This document shows, piece after piece, positions 10,601 to 19,348 of a stretch of 51,397 nt of DNA. Each line of letters begins with the position of its first letter. Position 1 is the first letter of the stretch. The position numbers and the translations under genes are program-made. This stretch comes from Heterotrichella gracilis. Lineage: Eukaryota > Sar > Xanthophyceae > Tribonematales > Xanthonemataceae. Where the stretch lies: contig JAULBX010026175.1 of NCBI GenBank assembly GCA_032358255.1, forward strand, positions 1 to 51,397. Direction: 5' to 3'. The notes below the pieces were generated by a model that did not search any database, was not told the origin of the DNA, and worked only from the letters and a program-made list of their open reading frames with translations.

Positions 10601-11667
10601 ACGCGAGCTACGTCATGTATACTCTCTGTTAGGATTGATTGATCCTCATGAGGGTCAATTGAATTGCAAGGAAGGTACCTTGGGCTCATACCTTTGAACG
10701 TTACGTGTAGAGTCGAGTGTTGCAGGCTTGAGTAGGTACCAAGGTGCGTGCCCTTGCCTTCCCTCGTAGTGTGGCTGTGCAAGACAAAGAGGACAAATTT
10801 AGTGCTTCGTTCAGCACCCCTTAAATCCAAAACCCTATCCATCGCTGGCCAGCACCCCTGAGCATGCCGACATCCAAAACCCTAGGGCCTGTTCAGTACC
10901 TGTGTGGTTTATATATAGCTGCCAGTCATGATCATACCCTTATGCCAGCCATATATGCAAGCCGTATATACACATATAGGGCATCCGGTACATATATACC
11001 GTATGCCCTACACTACCTACACCCTACACCTTTCATGAAAAGGTCATTACCCTGATCAGTACCCTGTGGAATTGTTGACAAAAGCTTGGCTAGTCATGGC
11101 CAGCTACAGCACAGCACCAGAGCGGGCTCTTTTTTTCGATTTTAGGGTTCAGGAGGGTTTGGGGATTTACAATGTGCACTGCAGCTGTAGAGCAGCGGAG
11201 GGGGCAACCGTTGGCTGGCACTATTTGTCCCTTAAAACTTTAGGGCTGAGGATGTGCAACAGCAGTGCCAACAGCCTTTCTCGCATGCACAGCCACCGAG
11301 CAAGCGCAAGTATAGCACCCACCATGCACCAACCGCGCACCCTGCACCCTGCATGCACAGTCATAAAGTCGACATGATGCAGGGGTGCCGTATGGACATG
11401 CATGTACTACAAGTGTACCAATAGGCGACGCTGGGCCGGCTTGTACCACACCTGGTTCAGGACGAGGGTGTTGTTGGCGCTGTGGAAGAACACGTTCTCA
11501 AGCACCACGACACCCAGGTGGACGCTCTTGTCCGCGTGTCCCAGGTGCGTGTGGTTGACGAAGCTACACAGGCGGTCGGGAGTTCGACCCTCCACGGCCA
11601 CCTCGACAGGCACGGCGCACGCCAGTGCGGCAAGCCCAAACAGCACAAGCCAGGCCGTCAAGGCCAT
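7646..11667 (-). CDS. GT61-family (DUF563/EOGT-like) glycosyltransferase, with an in-frame TAG
   Basis: A probable secretory-pathway glycosyltransferase of family GT61 (xylosyl-, arabinosyl- or O-GlcNAc-type; donor not predictable). Exons: 11667-11419 (signal peptide MALTAWLVLFGLAALACAVP, with NHT and NNT glycosylation sites), an unresolved stretch, about 10147-9889, 9333-9274, 8889-8755, 8431-8243 and 8044-7646. Family landmarks in order: AENTFHYMLDMVLPTFQ; DGCLLKK-VIFGPG; YRKVLNTDELL; and VFVGIHGAGLTNFMFMRPNG, the hallmark HGAGLTN block, followed by VQLFP. From 9889 to the stop all junctions are in phase 0. The 45-codon exon 8889-8755 contains a TAG at 8829-8827 in an otherwise open frame (KFHTRL-stop-EEAQALDV). 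The donor of exon 1 and acceptor of exon 2 do not match in phase, so a small exon is missing or a different donor is used. Confidence 0.8.
8485..8812 (-). repeat. 187-bp tandem duplication of a GT61 exon end and following intron
   Basis: The block 8671-8812 is repeated at 8485-8625. On the minus strand the first copy codes VAVRWIKESAWRNWHAQ before a GTGGGT donor; the second reads AVWWIKDTEWKGWHVQ before GTGTGG. The intron text after each donor is also shared (the GCCCGGCAWTGGTGTGCGAG block). The second copy has a TAA shortly upstream and no acceptor, so it seems unusable. Confidence 0.85.
9561..9627. repeat. Hairpin / short inverted repeat
   Basis: The arms CCCAAGGGTAATAAG and CTTATTACCCTTGGG are perfect complements around a short AT-rich centre, and the outer GGTAG and CTACC also pair. 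The stem is about 24 bp plus flanks. It sits in a GT61 intron and may be a MITE remnant or a structured RNA. Confidence 0.75.
10399..10495. repeat. About 97-bp inverted-repeat element in a GT61 intron
   Basis: The outer arms TTATTCTGATTG and CTATTAGAATAA and the inner arms CTACTGGTACAG and CTGTACCAGTAA are inverted copies; a second small hairpin (CTGCACC/GGTGCAG) lies in the centre. The shape resembles a MITE. No target-site duplication was identified with certainty. Confidence 0.6.
10977..11009. repeat. Short palindrome
   Basis: AGGGCATCCGGTA pairs with TACCGTATGCCCT with one mismatch around a CATATA loop. It lies in the unresolved first part of the GT61 gene. Confidence 0.6.
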
Positions 11668-12798
11668 CCGAGGTCGCTAGCGCTAGCGCTAGCTCACAGC
11701 ATCAGCCAGGCCCTCAAGAATAGGCCTTCAAGGCCTTCAGGACCATCCGAATAACCCGAAGGTAGCTAGCTCACCACCCCCAGACTAGGACCCATAACCG
11801 CCGTCATATCCCAGGGTGCTGGTAAGTTGTCGTGCCCCAAGCGTGCACATTCTGTTTTATTCTCTTTCAAATAGGTGAAAATGTCGGGCTGAAATTCTAC
11901 TACCCACTTCAAGGTGTCACTGAATAGTTGAACGTTGCCACCTTGTCGTTGACGAGTGTGAACCCTAAACCCTAAACACTGCCCACCGTGGTGCACCGGC
12001 TGCCTTCAAGTGAGTCAGGCTCTGCACTTGATTGCTTACTTGCCAAGCTGGCAACCAATATGCGTACCTCAGGCTTTATTACCAACAAGTCTTACAAGCC
12101 ATTCTCAGCAGGGGGTTTCCTGCCAAAAAAAGCAAGGTCAATAGTGAAGCCCGGTACCCACAGCGCCAGGGATGCCCTATACCAACATGCTTGTGCTGTT
12201 TCTGAATCACACACGCTTGAAAGTCCCCAACACGAGGCCAACACCCAGCCTTGGCGACATGCATGCAGCCAGTCCAATAACCTCACAGGTTTTATAAATC
12301 AACTAGGATGTGTTTGAAATTTGTAGCACTGGGCGTTGGCGGTTGCCAGCTGGCGTGGTGCTTGCGGGTGCAGGTCACCGCACTTCTGGAGGCCCCAGTC
12401 AACCCCCACGTCCCTGGATGCACTGGTGCAACAGAAAACAGGGGCGCAACACAACACACCACGCAAGGTGATGAAAGACAAAGAGGGAAAAAGCGCAGCG
12501 CACGTACAAACCTGCCGCCAAACGCACCCAACCCTGCGTCCTCACAACACCCCAACTTACGGTAGCAAAACCACCTGAAACCCTAGATTGAGCTGCCACA
12601 AAGCCCGACCTGGGTGCCGTCAGCTTCCAACCCTGGGGCCTTGCATCCCCGATTTACGGTTGCCACAACCACCTGAAACCCTAGGATTGGGTTGCCACAA
12701 AGTCCGACCCAGGTGCCGCCAGCTTCCACGCGCTATGCCCCTGATCAACCTTAGGCCAAGAAAACCCTGGCTTAGGATTGCCACAACCACTTAAAACC
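11668..12798. other. Intergenic region between SNF8 and GT61, with weak minus-strand open stretches
   Basis: It holds the SNF8 3' flank and the GT61 promoter. Two unrecognised minus-strand open stretches, about 11950-11766 (contains FQPDIFTYLKENKTECARLG) and about 12420-12300 (contains VDWGLQKCGDLHPQAPRQL), look protein-like, but no complete splice model could be made and they may be chance. A GCTAGC-repeat palindrome lies at 11677-11693. From 12585 it contains copies of the SNF8 tail. Confidence 0.4.
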
Positions 12799-12860
12799 CT
12801 AGGATTGGGTTGCCACAAAGCCTGACCCGGGGGCCGCCAGCTTCCACGCGCTGTTCCCCT
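12585..12860 (-). repeat. Three tandem copies of the SNF8 C-terminal tail
   Basis: The block GATTG(A/G)G(C/T)TGCCACAAAG...GCCAGCTTCCA occurs at about 12585-12635, 12685-12745 and 12803-12865, roughly 100-115 bp apart. The rightmost copy contains the SNF8 stop and last codons; the other two lie downstream in the 3' flank. Confidence 0.8.
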
Positions 12861-15800
12861 GGTCAACCAGGGGGAACCAATACAATCGGGTGTGATCGGG
12901 GGCGCCGTCATCCACCAGAGCCAGACCCTCCTTCACAAGGGCCTGCAAGGTGGGTGATAGGGTTTGATTGGGGTCAAAATTGTAGGGTTTGGTTAGGGTT
13001 TCTGTTGGGGTAAGGGTGTGATCGGGGGCGCCATCATCTACCAGAGCCAGACCCTCCTTCACAAGGGCCTGCAAGGGGGGTGACAGGGTTTGGTTAGGGT
13101 TTGTGACAGGGCGAGGGTTTGGTTGCGGGCGCGTCATCCATCACGGCAAGACCCTCCTTCACCAGGGCCTGCAAGGGGGGTGATAGGGTTTGGTTAGGGT
13201 TTGGGTTAGGGCGGCGGCAGCGCACTCCTGTGCATGCACGACAGCAGGGCATGGAAGGGTATTGCTAGGGTTCATGCTGCACATTGTCTGCTGCATTGCT
13301 GGAGTGGTGCCTGCTTATTCGCGACTGCACCCATGCGATCTCCGTTCATCGTGCCGCAACCCCACACGGTAACTGTAAATGTGCTGTGCATGCACGCGTT
13401 GGGTGTAAGGTTTGGGGTATTGCTAGGGTTTGTGGTGCGCACCCATAGGGTTTCCTTGGCTCGCGTCTCGCTCCACTTGAGCTGCTGCATGGCTTGCTGC
13501 AGGGAGACAAAAGACTTGACCTGCAGGCAGGGGAAATACCCCAGCTTAGGGTTTGTGACCATGGGAGCACTTCTACTTCGAGCTTTTGTGCAGCGTGAAA
13601 AGCAAACAATTTAATCCGTGCGCTGTGGTTTCCTGGGGGCAAAAAATTGTGTATACCATGATGCATACATACAGGCGTACATGTACATACCCAATAGTGG
13701 TGTAAGGTGTTGCTAGGTATAGTTGTGTGCAATTCCGGAACAGGTCAAAAATCACAGGAACGGGATTAACCCTAGCCAAGGGTATATGATTCCAGGGGTG
13801 AATCAAGGGCAGCCTCCAACGTCTAGGGAGTAGTTCGAGTTATGTTAGGGTTTCATAACTGTTGTCCAACCCACCTGTGCCAGCTCGACCCTGCGTTTCT
13901 ATCTGTGTTGATTGGCATCTCCAAATGGGGTTGGTCAGGGTTTGAGCAGGGATTGATAAGGGTTGTGCAACCCACCTGTGCCAGCTCGATCACTGCGTTT
14001 TTATCTGTATTGAGTTCCCCTGGCACCGATCGAACGTATCGCTTCCCCCCTATGTTGATCAGCTCGTACCCTCCCCCCAACACCTGCACAAGCAGAGGGT
14101 CGATGCGCTGGCCAGGTAACAGGAATGGGACGGTGACATGAAAGGCATTGCCAGATAGAGTGGTGGATAGTGCTGTAAGCATAATATGGTGGAAGGTGCG
14201 ATGGGGTGGTGGCTCGTTATAGGGTCTAGGGTTTGGTGAAGTGGTGCGTATTGATTGGGGTGAAGGGTGTGGTGGGGTGGGTGGATGCTGTTTAGCGTGA
14301 AGGTTTGGACGGGTGGTGGATGCTGTTTAGGGTGTAGGACTTGGAAGACATGAACGCGCTGTGGGTGATGCGGGTATTTGCCAACCCTGGGTGCTACCTT
14401 GAACTTTGCAAATGCGCGCGGTTACGGTTTACGTTTAGGGTTAAAGGATTTTCAGCTGGAGCTTTGCAACTGCAAATGCTTAGGGCTCAGGGTTTCAGAG
14501 TTTTAGGGTTTTCACCTTTAGTTTTGCGATTGCGCGCTCCACATCGTCCTGGCTGATGGGCTCAGCGGCAGACCCTCGCCGACGCTGCATATTGTGGGGG
14601 TAAATTGTGATAATGGGGCGAATTGTGAGATGCATACCCAGAAAGATAGATAGATAGATAAATAATGCACAAGGGCGGCAACGCCTTAGCCATCCCCGGG
14701 AGCTCCTGTCACCCGGGTCAAAAAGGCATAGACGAATATCACAGATGTTGTTTGTGAGATGTCAAATCAAATGCGTATATGAGTAGAACAGCCCGCTGTA
14801 CCGTGTTTAACCCCCAGCTCCTTACCTCCAGAAACCTGAGCAGCAATTGGATGTCCATAATACCCCCGTTGTAGATGCGGGTGGCCATGCAGGCCTCAAT
14901 AATCTGGGGGACAGGGCACAAAATACAATACTTATATTTGGGGAGTGGACATGCTGCATGCATGTTGCATGTCACATGCAGGCCTCGATAATCCTGTGCG
15001 GGGCACCCCACACAGAATGTATATCATATTCCCCTTGGTGGAGGCACCGCATACAAAATGTATGCAATGTGACACAGGCGGTGGAGGCAGGCCGAGCAGG
15101 GACGGGCAGCAAGGGGAGGGGAGAATAAACAAATGTGCATCAGGATTGGGGAAGTGGCAACGCAAGGATTTTTCCAAATCAAGAGCACCGGCACCCCCAC
15201 ACAGTAGTACAAAGCCCCTCCAATAAATCCGTAAATCCCCCTGCACCTAGACCCATGATCCTACAACCTATGCCCTGCACCAAGACCCTTGATTATGTAC
15301 CCAAAATCCTGCATCCCCACCCGCACCACCACGCTTGCAGTAGAAATTCCAAAGTCCAGCACCTGCACCCACATGCACCCCCACGCGGTAATAGAGTTCC
15401 TTCAATCCCAAACCCTACACCTTTGATTCTAAACCCTAAACCCTACAACCCTACCTGCACCCCCACGCTGTAGTAGAAGTCCCCAAACCCCAGCAGCTGC
15501 GCCCACATGCCCTTGTTGGAGGACAGGGGGTCAACCCCTGCATTGGCGCACATGGCGTGGAACTGTGCGCGGAAGGTGGGGTCTGCACGGATGTCAGACC
15601 TGCAAAAAATGGGGTTTTGGTAAGGGTTTTTTGCAAGGGATTTGAGGGCACATGGCGTGGAACTGTGCGCGGAAGGTGGGGTCTGCACGGATGTCAGACC
15701 TGCAGGGGACGGGGTATTGATGAGGGTTTTGGCAAGGTTTTAAACTGCACATGGTGTGGAACTGGGCTCGGATGGCGGGGTTGGCACGAATGTCAGACCT

Positions 15801-16579
15801 GCCCACGGCTGACCACACTGTACTCGTATACAGGTGATGTCAACACATAGGCCATGTGATGTAGGCCATGTGACGTAGGCCATGTGACATAGGCCATGTG
15901 ACGTAGCGCACCCCGCCCCTTCAACATTTGGGGAAATGAAACCACGTCCTTCGCGGAGAAATGGAAATGGACAATACTTACTTGTGCTTGAATGCAAACT
16001 CCTCGAGGCTCGTCTTGAGCATGGCCATCTGCGCGCGCATCACCTCCGCCTTGCCCTCAGCAACATGCTGCCCAAGGGCCTTGTACTCTTGCTGGGAAGG
16101 GAGGAAAAGTATGTGAGCCCCCAAACCCTAAGCCTTAAACCCTAAACACAAACCCCTACAGTCTACATGACCTCCGCTTGCCCTCGCCAATATGCTGCCC
16201 AAGGGGCCTTGTACCCTTGCTGGAAAAGGGAGAAAGCGGGGTTTTTGATGTAGATATCAGAGGAAAACAGTGGAATTTGTGTTTGTAGAGGGGTTAATTG
16301 TGCACTGGCCAGTGGCAATGGGGGTAAAAAGAGAGCTGGAAAGCACATATCCTTCATCGAATGCTAGCAGCATATTGGGTTCAGGTTATACACCCATAAG
16401 CTCCTTGCAGCGCCATCCAAAGCCAGCATTATCTGATGCATTGGCATTGCTGCAATGATTCAAAACCCCCACATGGGGCAGGCAAGGGTTCTATAATAGG
16501 GTTTCAGTAGGGTTTCCCCCATCCCTACCCTTGCCGCATTGTCACGCTGCAACCCCGCAATGCCTGGCCTGCGCCGCAT
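12799..16579 (-). CDS. SNF8: ESCRT-II subunit VPS22/SNF8 (EAP30)
   Basis: VPS22 is the winged-helix core subunit of ESCRT-II, which sorts ubiquitinated membrane proteins into multivesicular bodies on endosomes. The gene has eight exons: 16579-16529, 16091-15982, 15599-15455, 14903-14826, 14584-14516, 14083-13976, 13520-13443 and 12942-12799 (TAG). All phases agree, giving 260 aa; the family is about 250. It starts [13 protein letters not shown] as in plants. Residues 18-53 form a helix ([11 protein letters not shown]). Residues 54-102 contain [20 protein letters not shown] and [12 protein letters not shown]. Residues 103-151 ([15 protein letters not shown]...[11 protein letters not shown]) and 152-187 ([20 protein letters not shown]) form the first winged helix. 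Residues 188-260 ([36 protein letters not shown]) form the second. Almost every exon has decayed copies beside it. Confidence 0.95.
12890..13170 (-). repeat. Three-copy array of the acceptor side of SNF8 exon 8
   Basis: Exon 8 begins at 12942 with [18 protein letters not shown]. Copies preceded by a CAG acceptor begin at 13068 ([18 protein letters not shown], intact) and at 13168 ([13 protein letters not shown], degenerate). The periods are 126 and 100 bp. Neither upstream copy has a donor, and neither reaches the RLYWFPL codons. Confidence 0.85.
13855..13915 (-). repeat. Decayed copy of the SNF8 exon 6 donor side
   Basis: On the minus strand it reads [16 protein letters not shown], matching the [20 protein letters not shown] end of exon 6 (13976-14020) after one indel. 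It is about 110 bp downstream of the true donor. Confidence 0.75.
14395..14480 (-). repeat. Decayed copies of the SNF8 exon 5 donor side
   Basis: The exon 5 end (ERAIAKLK, plus-strand CTTTAGTTTTGCGATTGCGC at 14516) is echoed at about 14400 (CTTTGCAAATGCGCGC) and about 14453 (GGAGCTTTGCAACTGC), roughly 55 bp apart. Confidence 0.5.
14970..15010 (-). repeat. Decayed copy of the SNF8 exon 4 acceptor
   Basis: CAGGCCTCGATAATCCTG at about 14980 copies CAGGCCTCAATAATCTGG of the exon 4 start (14890-14907). It codes the first residues IIEAC after an acceptor and then runs into intron text. Confidence 0.6.
15545..15802 (-). repeat. 100-bp array: three copies of the acceptor half of SNF8 exon 3
   Basis: Copies begin after a CAG acceptor at 15599 (the used exon), 15699 and 15798. 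Each reads SDIRA(D/N)P(T/A)(F/I)RAQFH(A/T)MC. The first two are identical over about 54 bases, whereas the third has roughly ten changes, so duplications of different ages are present. The two extra copies stop after MC without a donor in the right phase. Confidence 0.9.
16160..16230 (-). repeat. Decayed copy of SNF8 exon 2 acceptor side
   Basis: The plus-strand text GACCTCCGCTTGCCCTCGCC...GCTGCCCAAGG...CTTGCTGG repeats 16025-16095 with several substitutions and indels that break the reading frame. It lies about 130 bp upstream of the true exon. Confidence 0.8.
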
Positions 16580-19348
16580 GGTTGCCCAGGGCCTCCACTG
16601 CCCGCTTCCGCACTGCCTGCAGCAGCCGCCACGCACCAACCACGCGCCACCTGTCACTCCCTGGTGCAGTGGAGTGACGTCAAGGCGCGGCGATGGTGCC
16701 CCAGCGCCTCCACTGCCTGCTGCTGCGGCCAAAGAGCAACCACAGCGCCTCTTCTGGCCCCTTCCCACACTGCCTGCTGCGCACCGGACCAATGCTGTCT
16801 CGGATACTGCGCCCTGCCTGTGGCTGATTACTCCCCCGTTGAGGTGCTCGCCCAGCCCCTGGGATGGCTTCTTCCCTGGGATCGCTGTGCCAGGTGAAGG
16901 CAATGAATGAGTAGGTGGGTTTCTCCCCCTTGGCACTGTATAACCAGGGGCGGCCTTTTGAAGTGCCACACCCTTCTAGAGTTTGCGGGCGTCTGTACGC
17001 CGTGAGCCAGGTAACCCTAGGAGGGTTTCACTGGGCAAGCTGCAGTCGGCGCCCTGCGCGCACGCACCCCCGGTGTCCGTGTCAGTCCCAGGGAAGCAAT
17101 GAGCAGGGTGTGGAGGATACAGCTACCACTCGCAAGACAAACTTCCACTCCGAGCACCGGGCTTGTGCCATACTATTGGAACGTAGATACTACGCCATTC
17201 CGCTGTGCAGTAGACAATAACCATATGGAAGTTGTAACCTCCACTTATAGAAGCCTACGTGAAGGTTAGTGAATGTTCGCCTAGCAGTGGCAAACAGTTT
17301 ATAGACGCCCACCCTAGCTCACCCTTGTTGGCCAACAAGAGTCCTCACACACGCATGCATGCATGTGCGCATATGCATGCATACTGCCACTTTGTGAGTG
17401 GCAAGTAGGTACCTCCTTTCAACACTCAGACCAAACTGTTCCGGCACATAGTATGCTGGCATCACGCAGTATGTGTCCACACACCTTCCTATGCACGCCC
17501 TCCTGCAGTTGGGTTTGAGTTTTGAACCTGGCCAGAGGATATCATAGAGATATGGGAGCAACCAACGCTGTCGGTTTGAAGTTTAATTCTGGCAAGGATA
17601 ACCGTGCGCGAGGTCAGAACAGGTGCACAAAGCGCCAGCTATCGGCGCACAAGCTTGTATGCAAGGTCTCAACTGCGAGAACCTGTCACTGGGGTGCATG
17701 CATGCACAGCGTTTGAACTGGGGCTGCCAGTCGCCAAGGGTGAAGAGTCACTCGCAAAGAGTTGGCTTCCACCTTCCAGCCCTGGCCAGCTTTCAGCAGG
17801 TTCCACTGGAGCAAGGTTCCAGTCTGTCTCCTGTGTCGGACTGGGCAGCTCTTTGCTCCCCCCGCTTGCATTTTCGGTGTCATACCTGCTGTCAGACTGG
17901 AACAGTGCTGCACTGGTTGTGCCCTACTTAAACACATGTCCTCACCACCGACCCACACTTCACGCTCCATATTGTGTGGCTACTTTGTGTATCCAATTGG
18001 ATCTGTTGCTACCTTTGTCTTGGATAGGTCACCGTTCCATCGTCTCCAGCTGGCAGGAGGAATTGCAACTCGTTCGCAGGTCGCAAAGCGTTGCCAAGCC
18101 TGGTATCTCTTTGGCTTAGAGTACACTTCTCACATAACTGTAGTTGAAGACTACAAAGCTTCGTGCCATCAAGGGGTGCGTCAAGGTACCGCTGCAGTCA
18201 GACTGAACCAGGTGGGTGAAAGCTGGTGGGCTGCATGTCTACGGCATGTTTGCTTCTAAAAATACCGCACAACGATCCTTGTCTAACATGCTGCCCAGCG
18301 TCCAATCCCTACTCCTATTTGGGCATTGGTTTCAAGTGTGGATTCATTATGGGACACGTTTTCTTTGGTGGGTTTACATGGCATTGGCCGCCATGGCACT
18401 AGTCAGCTTCTGGGCACTTCCATGCCTTCTTGCCCCTTTTGCGGCATCTCCTCGCCATCTGCGGACTCTAACCAGCGAAGGCCTTTTTCGCATAGCTTGT
18501 GTCTCGTTTCTTGCCTGGCGGTGCGCCTGTCAGTGGGTAATTGCTCCCCCAGATCGGTTTACTTTGGTGCGCGATCTCGCCTGTCGTACTACTGTGAACA
18601 ACGTTTTCCGCCAAGTGTGAACGAGGGTTCCTTTGCTTGGAGGATAGCAGCAATTGCTCTGTACTTGCACTAGCACCGGGATTTTACACGGTGCTGCACT
18701 GTGGTGGGGGCCCACTGCCTGCAAAACACACCGCCGAACATACAGCGTAGTAAGTCATCCGTGCATGAAACATCGACAGGCTTGCCTTCGTCGAAACGGT
18801 TCCACCTCTCGTAACTCCTAGCTCCCATTAGGGCCCAGAGGTGTTCCTAATGTGTCTGTAATTGCATTCTCGAGTACCCACGTCCAGAACCAGAACGCAG
18901 TGCTCGAACCTAGGCAGATTGGTACCAATAGCAGCCAGTCACTCAGCAGTATCCTTCTTGACAGCTGTCCGTCTGCCTGTCGCACTACCGTTGCACTGCC
19001 CAGTGCTTGTCACTCCACGCTGTCATTCCTAGTGGGCTTGGTCCTCGGCCTCAGCCTGCAAGGTGCCTGCACAGTGCTCCGACACACACAAGACAGTAGC
19101 CATACCCCCCACATGACAGTATCCATCAGCCACCTTGGCCTCACTGTACCCGCCTTGCGATCAGACATGGCACCCGCCCACCTCCCCAGTACACTCACCC
19201 GTTGGTTGACTTGCCAGGTGGAGCCATTACCTCAGTGAAAAACTTCGGACAGGAGTAGCACCATCAACAGAGCAGCCCACCCCTAACCCCGCCTGTGAAG
19301 CACAACAGCTTGCACAGTTCCTGGGAGGAAAGGCACAGGCTAGCCACT
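16580..19348. other. Divergent intergenic region without recognised genes
   Basis: SNF8 (minus) and the secreted-protein gene (plus) start at its two ends, so promoters should lie near 16600-16900 and 19000-19340. Several open frames of 100-170 codons occur between 17500 and 19250, but none shows a domain, a signal or a splice pattern I can support. There is a (GCATGC)n-like run at 17352-17385 and short imperfect repeats around the word CAGTCWGACTGGA. It could be transposon remains. Confidence 0.4.

Noticed and set aside
16460..16969. A minus-strand open frame that would extend SNF8 by over 100 residues at the N-terminus
   Set aside because: VPS22 proteins begin at MRRRPGI; the extension is low-complexity and has no family support.
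17500..19250. Plus-strand open frames up to 171 codons
   Set aside because: No domain, no signal peptide and no supported introns; composition resembles the surrounding non-coding DNA.
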